64,000 bases of DNA from Firmicutes bacterium AM55-24TS (GTDB taxonomy: Bacteria; Bacillota; Clostridia; UBA1381), in contig QTVU01000011.1 of the NCBI GenBank assembly GCA_003460745.1, forward strand, positions 10,499-74,498. The letters run 5' to 3'. The position numbers and the translations under genes were made by a program. Positions 35,889-45,256 of the stretch are shown here, piece by piece. Each line of letters begins with the position of its first letter. The first letter of the stretch is position 1. The notes beneath the pieces were generated by a model. The model was not told the origin of the DNA and made no database searches. It saw only the letters and a list, made by a program, of their open reading frames with translations.

Positions 35889-37586
35889 TTACTGTGCTTT
35901 ATAGAATTTTAATTTAACAAGACCATTGTAAATTTTTGTACCCATAGGAAGCTGTTTGATTTCGTCTTCTGAAAGAATTTTTAGCATAAACACCGTAAAG
36001 AAATATACAACCGCCGCAATCGCTATTGCAATTACAGTGGAAATCAAATTACCTATAAATCCAGATGGGCATACAAGCATTGAAAGCTTATAAACACCGA
36101 CTGCAACAACGCCCATAACAACACCTGCTATAATCGGTTTTACGATATATTTCATTGGCTTGATGTTAAGTTTGCAGTTCTTTGCAAGAACAACAAAGCA
36201 TATTGCACATGATATGAACTGACAAGCAATAGAGCTTATTGCCGCACCGTAAATATTGATTGACGGTATTCTTATAAGTACAATATTTAATACAATTTTC
36301 GCTATACATCCAAACAACAAGCTGATTGCAGGAACATAAACTTTTCCAAGCCCTTGAAGCGAACCTGTCATAGTTTGTGCAAGTGCCGCAAATATAAGCG
36401 ATACCGAAACAAGCTGTAAAAGCTCAAAACCGCTCGAAGTGCTGAAATACAATATTTTATAAATCGGCTCAGCAAGAGTTATCAAACCTATTGCGCAAGG
36501 CAAGATAATTAATATTGAAATAAGCAATGAATAGTTTATCTTTGAAGAGGCCTCTTTATAATCTTTTACCGCCAACGCACCTGCGATTGACGGAACAAGA
36601 ACTGTTGCAAAAGCGAAGTTTACCGCCAAAGGCATATTGTAAAGTGTATCACTCTTTGATAGAAGTCCCGATAATCTTGCAATTTCCTGATTAAGTTGCT
36701 CGGCGGTCGGATTTATAATATCGCCGATGTTGCCATGTGCCGGAATTAATGATGCAAATGCAACTTCAATACCACGACTTATTGTTGCTGTGTCGATAAC
36801 TCTGTTTATAGCTGTAATGATAGAGCCAAGTGAAATCGGAATACTTATCATAAGAATACTCATCATAAGATGTCTGCCTGAAATCTTAATTGTTTCGCCT
36901 TTTGATTCTTCAATATGCTCCTTGATACCGCTTTTACGTTTACAATAGAAGTATACTAAGTAAAGCATACTAAGCGCAGTTGCAACAGATGTTGCAAAGT
37001 TAGCCCAAGATGCCATAATTGCAGGTGCAAGACCGATTGAAAGGTATACAAACACAATAGTAAGTGTACATTTTAAAATCTGTTCAAGTACCTGTGAATT
37101 ACTTGTTGCTTTCATATTCTTCATACCTGTGAAATATCCTCTGATTACGGAAGATACACAAACGAAGAACAGTGACGGTGCAAGCGCACGCATTACATAT
37201 TGAGAACCGTCAATTTTAATTATATGCTGTGCAAAAATATCCGCACCAAAGAACAGAACCGCAGTCGTTACAAGACCTATTATTGAGAACAGCAATAAAG
37301 CCGTTTTGAAAATCTTATGTGCACCTTTGTAATCGTCAAGTGCAACACGTTCGGAAACCATTTTTGAAATTGCATTAGGTATTCCGACAGATGAAATTGC
37401 AAGCAGTAGGGTATAAATCTGAAATCCTACATTATAAAATCCCAGTCCCTCGTCACCGAAACCGTCAATGTTTGTTATTACAATTCTGTAAACCATACCA
37501 AGAACTTTTACAAGCACTTGTGAAATAAGAATTATAGTAACATTATTCATAAACGATTGAGTGTTTTCTTTGTTTTGTTTACTCAT
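35889..37586 (-). CDS. Lipid-linked polysaccharide flippase, MurJ/SpoVB type
   Basis: 565 residues, about 14 membrane helices, MOP/MVF superfamily. The N-terminal segment (FMNNVTIILISQVLVKVLGM), the GIPNAISKMVSE block and RGYFTGMKNM match the SpoVB/MurJ-like exporters of Firmicutes, which flip lipid II or related lipid-linked sugars across the membrane for wall or spore-cortex synthesis. ATG after AGGAGG. Monocistronic, with near-consensus promoter and terminator. It could be a housekeeping MurJ or the sporulation paralogue SpoVB; the sequence alone does not separate them. Confidence 0.85.
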   Translation of the reverse strand: MSKQNKENTQSFMNNVTIILISQVLVKVLGMVYRIVITNIDGFGDEGLGFYNVGFQIYTLLLAISSVGIPNAISKMVSERVALDDYKGAHKIFKTALLLFSIIGLVTTAVLFFGADIFAQHIIKIDGSQYVMRALAPSLFFVCVSSVIRGYFTGMKNMKATSNSQVLEQILKCTLTIVFVYLSIGLAPAIMASWANFATSVATALSMLYLVYFYCKRKSGIKEHIEESKGETIKISGRHLMMSILMISIPISLGSIITAINRVIDTATISRGIEVAFASLIPAHGNIGDIINPTAEQLNQEIARLSGLLSKSDTLYNMPLAVNFAFATVLVPSIAGALAVKDYKEASSKINYSLLISILIILPCAIGLITLAEPIYKILYFSTSSGFELLQLVSVSLIFAALAQTMTGSLQGLGKVYVPAISLLFGCIAKIVLNIVLIRIPSINIYGAAISSIACQFISCAICFVVLAKNCKLNIKPMKYIVKPIIAGVVMGVVAVGVYKLSMLVCPSGFIGNLISTVIAIAIAAVVYFFTVFMLKILSEDEIKQLPMGTKIYNGLVKLKFYKAQ

Positions 37587-37620
37587 TATATTCCTCCTAA
37601 TTTAATGTTCACATTGTCAT

Positions 37621-37649
37621 ATTATAAAACTAAATACGGATTTAATCAA
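37621..37649 (-). promoter_or_regulatory. Promoter of the flippase gene
   Basis: On the minus strand TTGATT (complement of 37644-37649), 17-base spacer, TATAAT (complement of 37621-37626). Confidence 0.8.
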
Positions 37650-37709
37650 GTATTGTCATAAAAAAATAAAGTAATTGTATAGAAATAAGTCAAAAATCGG
37701 CATTTTGAC

Positions 37710-37738
37710 TTGACACAAAGCTGATATAAGGGTAAAAT
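37710..37738 (+). promoter_or_regulatory. aspS promoter
   Basis: TTGACA (37710-37715), 17-base spacer, TAAAAT (37733-37738). No T-box signature precedes aspS; the leader is only about 30 bases. Confidence 0.8.
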
Positions 37739-37773
37739 ATAATAAGTATGTAAATTTATATGGAGGAATAGAC

Positions 37774-39552
37774 ATGGATACAATGCAAGGTTTAAAACGT
37801 ACTCACTATTGCGGAGATGTTGAAGGAATCGGCAATGAAGTTGTAGTAGGCGGTTATGTACAAAAAGTAAGAGATTTAGGAAATCTTATTTTTATAGATT
37901 TAAGGGACAGAACAGGTATAGTTCAGCTTGCTTTTGATGATTCGACAGACAGAGAAATATTTGAAAAAGCGTCTGATTGCCACAGCGAATATGTACTTAT
38001 GGCAAAAGGTGTTGTTCGTGAAAGAGAAAGCAAGAATACAGCAATTAAAACAGGTAATATTGAAATTGACGTAAAAGATTTGAGAGTGTTGGCAAAGGCT
38101 CAGACACCTCCTTTTGAAATTGTTGACGATACTAACGTAAACGAAGAATTAAGATTGAAATATCGTTATCTTGACCTTAGAAGAAAGGTTTTACAGGATA
38201 ACTTGATTATGAGAAGTAAGATTGCAAAAGTTGCAAGAGATTATTACTATGAAAACGGCTTTATAGAAATCGAAACACCGATGATGATTAAGTCAACTCC
38301 TGAGGGTGCAAGAGATTACCTTGTTCCGTCAAGAGTACATCACGGAAAGTTTTACGCACTTCCGCAGTCACCTCAAATGTACAAGCAACTTTTGATGATT
38401 GCAGGATTTGACAGATATATTCAGCTTGCAAGATGCTTCAGAGATGAAGACTTAAGAGCAGACAGACAGCCGGAATTTACGCAAATTGACCTTGAAATGT
38501 CATTCGTTGATGTTGAGGATATTCTTGAAATGAACGAAGGCTTTATACAAAGATTGTTTAAGGAAGTTCTTGATGTTGACGTAGAATTACCGCTTCCAAG
38601 ACTTACTTATAAAGACGCTATGGAACGTTACGGCTCAGATAAGCCTGATACTCGTTTCGGTATGGAAATATGCGATATTTCAGAACTTGTTAAGAATTGC
38701 GGTTTCGGCGTGTTCACTTCGGCTATCGAAAACGGCGGCTCGGTAAGAGCAATCGTTGCAAAAGACGCGGCAAAGACGCTTACAAGAAAAGAAATCGACA
38801 AGCTTACAGAATACGTTAAGGGAATAGGCGCAAAAGGTCTGGCATTTGTTCGTTGGGTTGATGATGAACCGACTTGTGCATTTGCAAAATTCTTGGGCGA
38901 AGGTGAACTTGACGCAATATTAAATAAAGTAGGTGCTCAAAAGGGTGACGTTGTACTTATCGTTGCAGATAAGAATAAAGTAACACTTCCTGTACTTGGT
39001 GCACTTAGATTAAAGGTTGCAAAGCAACTTGATATAATTCCTGAAGGATTTAACTTCCTTTGGATTACTGAATTCCCATTCTTTGAATATGACGAAGATA
39101 CAGATTCTTGGCTTGCTATGCACCATCCGTTTACAATGCCTATGGACGAGTGTATTCAATATCTTGATACTGATCCGGGTAAAGTTACGGCTAAGGCATA
39201 TGACCTTGTCCTTAACGGTACAGAGCTTTCAAGCGGTTCAATCAGAATTACAGATTATGAACTTCAACAAAAAATGTTCCAGGCACTTGGGCTTTCTGAT
39301 GAAGAAATCGAGGCTAAATTCGGTTTCCTTGTAGAGGCATATAAATACGGTGCCGCACCTCACGGCGGTATGGGTATCGGTCTTGACAGACTTGCAATGA
39401 TTATGACAGGTAACGACAGTCTAAGAGATGTAACTGCATTCCCTAAGGTACAAAATGCGTCAGAACTTATGTCGGGAGCTCCTAATGTTGTTGACGAAGA
39501 ACAATTACAGGAACTTTCGATAAGCATAATACCTGAAAAGAAAGAAAATTAA
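37774..39552 (+). CDS. aspS: Aspartyl-tRNA synthetase
   Basis: 592 residues, the normal bacterial length. ATG after TGGAGGAATAG. OB-fold anticodon domain (1-110), class II catalytic core with motif 2 near CFRDEDLRADRQPEFTQID, the bacterial GAD insertion (about 285-420), and motif 3 in GGMGIGLDRLAM. Charges tRNA-Asp; since no asparaginyl synthetase is in the window it cannot be said whether it also charges tRNA-Asn. Monocistronic. Confidence 0.97.
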   Translation: MDTMQGLKRTHYCGDVEGIGNEVVVGGYVQKVRDLGNLIFIDLRDRTGIVQLAFDDSTDREIFEKASDCHSEYVLMAKGVVRERESKNTAIKTGNIEIDVKDLRVLAKAQTPPFEIVDDTNVNEELRLKYRYLDLRRKVLQDNLIMRSKIAKVARDYYYENGFIEIETPMMIKSTPEGARDYLVPSRVHHGKFYALPQSPQMYKQLLMIAGFDRYIQLARCFRDEDLRADRQPEFTQIDLEMSFVDVEDILEMNEGFIQRLFKEVLDVDVELPLPRLTYKDAMERYGSDKPDTRFGMEICDISELVKNCGFGVFTSAIENGGSVRAIVAKDAAKTLTRKEIDKLTEYVKGIGAKGLAFVRWVDDEPTCAFAKFLGEGELDAILNKVGAQKGDVVLIVADKNKVTLPVLGALRLKVAKQLDIIPEGFNFLWITEFPFFEYDEDTDSWLAMHHPFTMPMDECIQYLDTDPGKVTAKAYDLVLNGTELSSGSIRITDYELQQKMFQALGLSDEEIEAKFGFLVEAYKYGAAPHGGMGIGLDRLAMIMTGNDSLRDVTAFPKVQNASELMSGAPNVVDEEQLQELSISIIPEKKEN

Positions 39553-39700
39553 TAATGTGTTCATAATAATTTAATAACGTTATTGTATAATAACCTTAAA
39601 ATAGGAGCCGAATTTTCGGCTTCTAAGACTGTTGGCAAATTGTCCGGAACGTGCAGAAGTATTATTCAAATTTGTATGATTTAATTTATCAAAAAATAGC
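39553..39700. other. Intergenic stretch after aspS
   Basis: No gene. A short GC hairpin (AGCCGA/TCGGCT around 39605-39622) lacks a U tract. Together with the two hairpins downstream it makes a 296-bp structured gap between aspS and the ABC operon. No promoter for the ABC operon could be picked with confidence. Confidence 0.4.
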
Positions 39701-39728
39701 AGGCAAGCCTATATTGATAGGCTTGCCT
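39701..39728. terminator. Strong hairpin, possible aspS terminator
   Basis: Perfect 12-bp stem AGGCAAGCCTAT / ATAGGCTTGCCT with a 4-base loop. A CTTTTT tract begins only 6 bases after the stem, so as a terminator it is imperfect. Confidence 0.5.
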
Positions 39729-39735
39729 ATGCACT

Positions 39736-39793
39736 TTTTGAAAAAATAAACTCTGCCGTACAAATGTACGCTGACGAGTTTGTTTTTTCAAAA
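39736..39793. repeat. 58-bp near-palindromic hairpin
   Basis: 18-base arms (39736-39753 and 39776-39793) pair with a single G-U mismatch, enclosing an inner stem CGTAC-AAAT-GTACG (39758-39771). A- and T-rich outer arms allow it to act as a terminator in either direction. Seen once in the window, so it is not shown to be a repeat family. Confidence 0.6.
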
Positions 39794-39848
39794 TACGAAC
39801 TGATTTCTCGGCAGTCTGCAAATTAATCTGTGAAACGGAGAGTTTTAA

Positions 39849-40817
39849 GTGATTACTATTTCAAACTTAACAAAAAAATACGGTGATAAATATGCACTCG
39901 ACCATATTAGTTTTAATGTAAAAAAAGGTGAAGTTCTTGGATTTTTAGGTCCTAATGGTGCGGGAAAATCAACAACTATGAATATTATCACCGGATATAT
40001 TTCATATACAGACGGCTCTGTTAATATTGACGGCTATGATATTTTAGAAAATCCTATTGAAGTGAAAAAGAAAATAGGATACTTGCCTGAAATACCACCC
40101 CTTTATCTTGATATGGTAGTGTGGGATTATCTTGAATTTGTATATGAATTGAAGAAAATCAAGACCGAGGATGAAAAGAGTCATATACAGCAAGTTATTG
40201 ATATGGTGAAGATTGATAATGTTAAAAACAGAAAAATTGCCAATTTGTCAAAAGGCTATCGTCAAAGAGTGGGACTTGCAGGTGCTTTAATCGGTGATCC
40301 CGAAATTCTTATACTTGACGAACCGACAGTTGGTCTTGATCCTAAGCAGATTATCGAAATAAGAAATGTTATTAAGGAACTCGGAAAAGAAAAGACTGTA
40401 ATTTTAAGTTCGCATATATTAAGCGAAATAAGTGCAGTCTGTGACAGAGTAATTATTATAAATAAAGGCAAATTTGTTGCAGAAGATACACCGAAAAATC
40501 TTTCGGATAAGCTTGGTGATAATAAAAAAATGTTGTTCAGAATATCAGGCGATAGGAAAAAAGCCGAAAATATCCTAAATTCATTTGACGGCATATCAAA
40601 TGTAACCTGTGTTTCATCTGAAAATGATTCGTATGATTTTGAATTTGATAACGCAATGGCGGCAGAAGAAAAGAAAAAAATGTTCTTTGCATTCGCGGAA
40701 AATGAAATACCGATATTAATGCAAAAAGAAATCGAGCCGTCTTTGGAGGATATATTCTTAAAACTTACTGACAATACGTCAGAAAAGGAGGAAAATACAA
40801 ATGAAAGCGATATTTAA
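39849..40817 (+). CDS. ABC transporter ATPase, GldA-like
   Basis: 322 residues, GTG start after ACGGAGAG. Walker A GPNGAGKST, signature LSKGYRQRVG (family variant), Walker B LILDEPTVGLDP and H-loop SSHIL. A C-terminal extension of about 90 residues follows the core. Overlaps the permease gene by 17 bp. In Bacteroidetes the orthologous GldA/F/G transporter is linked to gliding, but the same trio with a DUF4340 protein is found in non-gliding Firmicutes, where the substrate is unknown. Confidence 0.88.
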   Translation: MITISNLTKKYGDKYALDHISFNVKKGEVLGFLGPNGAGKSTTMNIITGYISYTDGSVNIDGYDILENPIEVKKKIGYLPEIPPLYLDMVVWDYLEFVYELKKIKTEDEKSHIQQVIDMVKIDNVKNRKIANLSKGYRQRVGLAGALIGDPEILILDEPTVGLDPKQIIEIRNVIKELGKEKTVILSSHILSEISAVCDRVIIINKGKFVAEDTPKNLSDKLGDNKKMLFRISGDRKKAENILNSFDGISNVTCVSSENDSYDFEFDNAMAAEEKKKMFFAFAENEIPILMQKEIEPSLEDIFLKLTDNTSEKEENTNESDI

Positions 40818-41505
40818 CAGAGAATTCAATTCGTATTTTACATCAATGCTCGGTTATGTATTTTTAACTATTTTTCTTCTTTTAACAGGAGTAATGTTCT
40901 ATGTTGTAAATATCAGATTTATGACTGCAAGAATGACTAATTTCTTTTCAATCGTCAATAACTGGGCGTTGTTCTTGTTGCCGTTATTGACAATGAGATT
41001 GTTCTCAGAGGACAGAAAGCAAAAGACAGACCAATTATTACTGACCGCACCTATATCTACAAAAGAAATAGTTTTCGGTAAGTATCTTGCGGCATTTGGA
41101 ATATTTATGGTAGGTGTGCTTATAACACTTATTTATCCTGTTATATTAGCGTTTACGGGTAATTTGCCGATTGCGGAAACAATAAGCTGTTATGTCGGCT
41201 TTATACTGCTATGTTCGGCAATACTTGCTATCGGTGCGTTTATGTCATCTATTACGGAAAGTCAGATTGTCGCTGCAGTTGCCACTTACGGTGTATTGAT
41301 TTTTACATTGCTTTTAGGCTCGGTTGCGTCAAACGTTTCAAACGAAATAATTGTAAAAATTCTTTTGTGGTTATCGCCTGTACAAAGATTTTCGGATTTT
41401 ACTCTCGGAATCCTTAACTTTGAACCGATAATTTATTATTTAAGCATCACCGGTCTGTTCTTATTCTTTACCGTTATGGTATTTGAAAGACGCAGAATGA
41501 GATAG
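40801..41505 (+). CDS. ABC-2 type permease, GldF-like
   Basis: 234 residues with six predicted helices. ATG behind GGAGG located inside the end of the ATPase gene. LTMRLFSEDRKQKTDQLLLT and FGKYLAA are the cytoplasmic coupling blocks of the GldF/ABC-2 family. Forms the membrane pore for the upstream ATPase. Confidence 0.87.
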   Translation: MKAIFNREFNSYFTSMLGYVFLTIFLLLTGVMFYVVNIRFMTARMTNFFSIVNNWALFLLPLLTMRLFSEDRKQKTDQLLLTAPISTKEIVFGKYLAAFGIFMVGVLITLIYPVILAFTGNLPIAETISCYVGFILLCSAILAIGAFMSSITESQIVAAVATYGVLIFTLLLGSVASNVSNEIIVKILLWLSPVQRFSDFTLGILNFEPIIYYLSITGLFLFFTVMVFERRRMR

Positions 41506-41516
41506 GAGGATATGTA

Positions 41517-42923
41517 ATGAATAACGTAAAAAAATATAAATTTGTATCTTCCGTTGCTATTGCAATAGCGGTTGTTTTGGTTATTGTTGTAAACGTATTT
41601 GTCAGCGTGCTTAACAACAAATTACCTTTAAAAATCGACCTTACGTCAAATAAAATGTACGAACTTTCAGATAAAACAAAAGAGTATCTTAAAAATTATG
41701 ATACTCCTGTTGATATATATATTCTTGCCGGTGAATCGGAACAAGACGGAAATATTCGTACGGTGCTTGATAAATATGCCGCCGCAAATAAAAATATCAA
41801 TGTTACAAATATTAACATGACATCTAACCCGACTTTTGGCAAGAAATACGTTACTGACGGCAAAAGTCTGCAATCAAATTCTGTCATTGTTGACGGCGGA
41901 GATAAGTTTAAAACATATACTATGACTGAATTGTACGGGGTAAATGCACAAACAGGACAGTATACATCACTTAATGTTGAAAATAAAATAACTTCGGCAT
42001 TAAAGTATGTATCAAGCGAAACACAACAAAAGGCATACCTAATAAAAGGACATAATGAGATAGCTGTTGACGGTGCAAAAACTAAACTTGAATCAGAAAA
42101 CTTTGAAGTCGGAGAAGTTAATACATTGACCGATGATATACCGTCAGACGCAAATATGTTGATTGTTGCAAAACCGACGGCCGATTTTTCAAAAGAAGAA
42201 ATCACAAAACTTGATTCTTATTTGCAAAAAGGCGGTAATATACAAGTTTATCTTGATGTCGATTCAAAAAATCTTACTAACTTGTATGACTATCTAAAAT
42301 CATCATGGGGCATAGGTGTAAGCGATAACCTTGTAATTGAAACAGACACATCAAAATCCGTTTCGTTGAGCGGAAGTTCGATGAGTCTTGTCGTGCCGAA
42401 TGTAAAATCATATGAATTTACCGACAGTATAATAGACAATCAAAGAACTTTGGCATATTTCCCATATTCAAGATTGATAACTCAAGAATTTGAATCAAAT
42501 GGCGATATATCTGTTACACCTGTTTTGACAAGTTCAGAAAAAGCATACACGACTTCAAATTATGAAAATGTTTCAAAAGTAGGCGGCGAGCAGGACGGTG
42601 AATATCCGGTCAGCGAACTTTCGGTAGATGCCAAACACGCCTCATCGGTTTATGTATCGGGAAATACTATGCTTTTAACCATAGACGAAACAACACTTAC
42701 AAATAATTACGGACTTGCAAACTATGATTATTTTATGAATTTGACCAACTTTATGATAGGTAACGAAGAAAGCTTTACTGTAGATGAAAAAACACTTGTA
42801 AACAATGTTATTACATTATCTGATTTAGGTCAAAAAATTATTTTTGCATTTGTTGTAATTATAATACCGATTACCGTATTAATAATCGGACTTGTAATTT
42901 GGATAAAAAGGAGAAATCTATGA
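41517..42923 (+). CDS. GldG-like ABC auxiliary membrane protein
   Basis: 468 residues. N-terminal helix (about 9-32), a long extracytoplasmic region, and a C-terminal helix (about 440-462) followed by WIKRR. IDLTSNKMYELSDKTKEYL and LIVAKPTADFSKEEITKLDS are conserved blocks of the ABC_transp_aux (GldG/IFT52-like) family. Stop overlaps the next ATG (ATGA). Likely a stalk working outside the membrane with GldF. Confidence 0.83.
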   Translation: MNNVKKYKFVSSVAIAIAVVLVIVVNVFVSVLNNKLPLKIDLTSNKMYELSDKTKEYLKNYDTPVDIYILAGESEQDGNIRTVLDKYAAANKNINVTNINMTSNPTFGKKYVTDGKSLQSNSVIVDGGDKFKTYTMTELYGVNAQTGQYTSLNVENKITSALKYVSSETQQKAYLIKGHNEIAVDGAKTKLESENFEVGEVNTLTDDIPSDANMLIVAKPTADFSKEEITKLDSYLQKGGNIQVYLDVDSKNLTNLYDYLKSSWGIGVSDNLVIETDTSKSVSLSGSSMSLVVPNVKSYEFTDSIIDNQRTLAYFPYSRLITQEFESNGDISVTPVLTSSEKAYTTSNYENVSKVGGEQDGEYPVSELSVDAKHASSVYVSGNTMLLTIDETTLTNNYGLANYDYFMNLTNFMIGNEESFTVDEKTLVNNVITLSDLGQKIIFAFVVIIIPITVLIIGLVIWIKRRNL

Positions 42924-44299
42924 GTAAAACAACGAAAAGCATAATTATAGCCGCGTCAGTGATTATAGTGCTTATTGTCGGAACGATTGTTATAAGTAAT
43001 ATTGACACGTCAAAAGATAATAATGTTGATACAACCGATGATTTATACAGTATCTATTCAGCTGATACAACCGATATTTTATCTGTAAAGGCAGAGAGTG
43101 AAAACGGTACAATTACGGTAAAAAGTATAGGCGATTCGGAATGGTCCGTAAATGATATGGATGCGTCTGAAATAGATTCTTCAAAAGCCGGTGCGCTTGT
43201 CGGTACAATTTCAACATTGTCATCAAAAAACAAGATTGAAGAAAATCCGGTTGATTTATCACAATACGGACTTGACAATCCGCAAGTCACTGTTACAGTT
43301 GAAAAGAAAAACGGTCAGATTGATAAAATGATTATCGGTGATTTAAGTCCGACACTCGGAGAATATTTTGTGATGAAAGACGGCGATAATACTGTCTATA
43401 CAATGTATGATTTTAAAGTTGATACTTTAAAAAAGCCTATCAGCTATTATAAAGAATTCAATCGTTTCAGCATTAATATTGACAATATTAATGACATTAA
43501 AATTGTCCGCAGTGATGAAACTATTGAAATCAGAATATTAAGCAATATAAATAACAACACAAATAATGTATGGGAAATGGTACAGCCTTATCAGAGCGGT
43601 GCCAATGATGATTATATCGATAACAAAATACTTGCTCCGATAGAGGAAATTTCACTTACTACACCGATTGAAAATGCTGACGGCGGTTTCAGTGAAAAGT
43701 CGCCTGTTTTAATGATAACTGTTAAGCCTTACGACAATTCAACAGGCAAATACGGCGAAGAATATACCGAAACACTTACAATAGGTCGCACAGACGGTGA
43801 TATGACTTATGTAAAATATAAGGAACAGGTATTTAAAGTTTCATCGGACATTATATCTTTTGCGAATGACTCGTCATACAACATTGTAAGTAAATTGCAG
43901 GCGCTTGTTGATATTTCGGAAGTTAAGAGTGTAACGGTAGAGTATAACGGAGCAGAACATACGATTGACATAACTCATAACGATTCGGATATGACTTTTG
44001 TGCTTGACGGTCAAAAGGTTGATACAAAGATAACACAAGCAATATACAAGAGCATTGTCGGTTTGGCGGTTGACGGAGTATATAAAGACGAAACACTCGG
44101 CGATACCGTTATGAAAATAAAATATAAAGGTATCAAGAGCAGTTCTGATACAGAAATCGAATTTAAGAGTATTGATGATTTGTACTGTGCTTTAATCCGC
44201 AACGGTAAAACAGAATTTACAATCAAGAAAAGTAAGCTTAATGAATTTATGGATTTATTCAATACTTATGTTGAAAATCCGGAAAAGCAAGGAGATTAA
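42920..44299 (+). CDS. DUF4340 secreted/anchored protein
   Basis: 459 residues from the ATG at 42920, behind AAAGGAG; the TTG at 42899 lies within the previous gene. One N-terminal membrane anchor (about 8-28), then a repeated beta-rich extracytoplasmic region with two similar units, each starting with a segment like EENPVDLSQYGLDNPQVTVT, typical of DUF4340. DUF4340 genes regularly follow GldG-like genes. Function unknown. Confidence 0.8.
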   Translation: MSKTTKSIIIAASVIIVLIVGTIVISNIDTSKDNNVDTTDDLYSIYSADTTDILSVKAESENGTITVKSIGDSEWSVNDMDASEIDSSKAGALVGTISTLSSKNKIEENPVDLSQYGLDNPQVTVTVEKKNGQIDKMIIGDLSPTLGEYFVMKDGDNTVYTMYDFKVDTLKKPISYYKEFNRFSINIDNINDIKIVRSDETIEIRILSNINNNTNNVWEMVQPYQSGANDDYIDNKILAPIEEISLTTPIENADGGFSEKSPVLMITVKPYDNSTGKYGEEYTETLTIGRTDGDMTYVKYKEQVFKVSSDIISFANDSSYNIVSKLQALVDISEVKSVTVEYNGAEHTIDITHNDSDMTFVLDGQKVDTKITQAIYKSIVGLAVDGVYKDETLGDTVMKIKYKGIKSSSDTEIEFKSIDDLYCALIRNGKTEFTIKKSKLNEFMDLFNTYVENPEKQGD

Positions 44300-44301
44300 T
44301 T

Positions 44302-45099
44302 ATGGAGAATTTATGGAATGACGTGATTCCTTATTGGAACGAAGAATTTATAGAGGCTGATGAAACAGCGGTAAGAAAACCGACTATAACGGCATATCCT
44401 GCAAATTCAAAAGGTGCTGTTATTATTTTTCCGGGTGGTGGCTATGTAATAAGAGCCGACCACGAAGGTACTGCATATGCTAAGTGGTTGCAGTCAATCG
44501 GTCTTACTGCATTTGTGGTTGAATACAGAGTTGCACCGTACAAACATCCGGCAGAAATAAGTGACGCAATGCGTGCTGTTAAATATGTCAGATATTACGC
44601 CGACAAATACGGCATTGATAAGGATAAAATTGCAGTTATGGGTTCAAGTGCCGGTGGACATTTGGCGGCCTCTGTTTCTGTTCATTATGATAAGAAAATG
44701 TATGAAGATACAGATGAAATAGATAAAGAAAGCTGTAAGCCTGATGCGACAATTTTGTGTTACCCTGTAATAGATATGTTCGAATACAGACATGACGGTT
44801 CAAGAAAAAACTTGATAGGTGAAAGAGCATTACATTCTGATAAAGAGCTTATGTCGCTTTATAAACACGTCACACCTAATACACCGCCTACATTTATATG
44901 GCATACATCATCAGACCAGGCAGTACCGGTAGAAAATTCTTTGATGTACGCCGACGCACTAAGCAAAGTGCAAGTTTCGTATGAAATGCACATATACCCA
45001 ATCGGTTCTCACGGCTTGGGCTTGGCAGACAGTATACCGCACGTTGCACAGTGGAAAGATTCTCTTGAAAAATGGATAAAACTTAATGATTTAATTTAA
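44302..45099 (+). CDS. Alpha/beta hydrolase, acetyl esterase/acetylxylan esterase-like
   Basis: 265 residues, no signal peptide, so cytoplasmic. Oxyanion-hole FPGGGY (43-48), nucleophile GSSAGG (Ser116), acid near HTSSDQAVPVENS and His in GSHGLGLA. The esterase/BD-FAE branch removes acetyl groups from short sugars or kynurenine-like substrates. Starts 2 bp after the DUF4340 gene, thus in the same operon, which hints that the transporter handles something acylated; this is inference. Followed by a terminator. Confidence 0.82.
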   Translation: MENLWNDVIPYWNEEFIEADETAVRKPTITAYPANSKGAVIIFPGGGYVIRADHEGTAYAKWLQSIGLTAFVVEYRVAPYKHPAEISDAMRAVKYVRYYADKYGIDKDKIAVMGSSAGGHLAASVSVHYDKKMYEDTDEIDKESCKPDATILCYPVIDMFEYRHDGSRKNLIGERALHSDKELMSLYKHVTPNTPPTFIWHTSSDQAVPVENSLMYADALSKVQVSYEMHIYPIGSHGLGLADSIPHVAQWKDSLEKWIKLNDLI

Positions 45100-45105
45100 G
45101 TAACT

Positions 45106-45148
45106 AATGTCACAATAAGTCAGTATCGGCTTGTTGTGACATTTTTTT
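45106..45148 (+). terminator. Terminator of the Gld-like ABC operon
   Basis: 10-bp stem AATGTCACAA / TTGTGACATT (45106-45115 and 45134-45143) with an 18-base loop and seven Ts. Confidence 0.8.
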
Positions 45149-45193
45149 ATATGTGTAAAATGTCAAAATACAAAAAAATACATTTAAAAAGAC

Positions 45194-45242
45194 TATACAA
45201 AACGAAATGAGTGTGATATAATAAATGTTATATAATTAACAA
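45194..45242 (+). promoter_or_regulatory. rex promoter with Rex operator
   Basis: TATACA (45194-45199), 17-base spacer and TATAAT (45217-45222) with extended TG. Right downstream, 45225-45242 reads ATGTTAT-ATAA-TTAACAA, matching the Rex box TTGTTAAnnnnTTAACAA at 12 of 14 defined positions. Rex bound here would block its own transcription when the NADH/NAD ratio is low. Confidence 0.7.
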
Positions 45243-45256
45243 GGGGTTTAGAGGAC

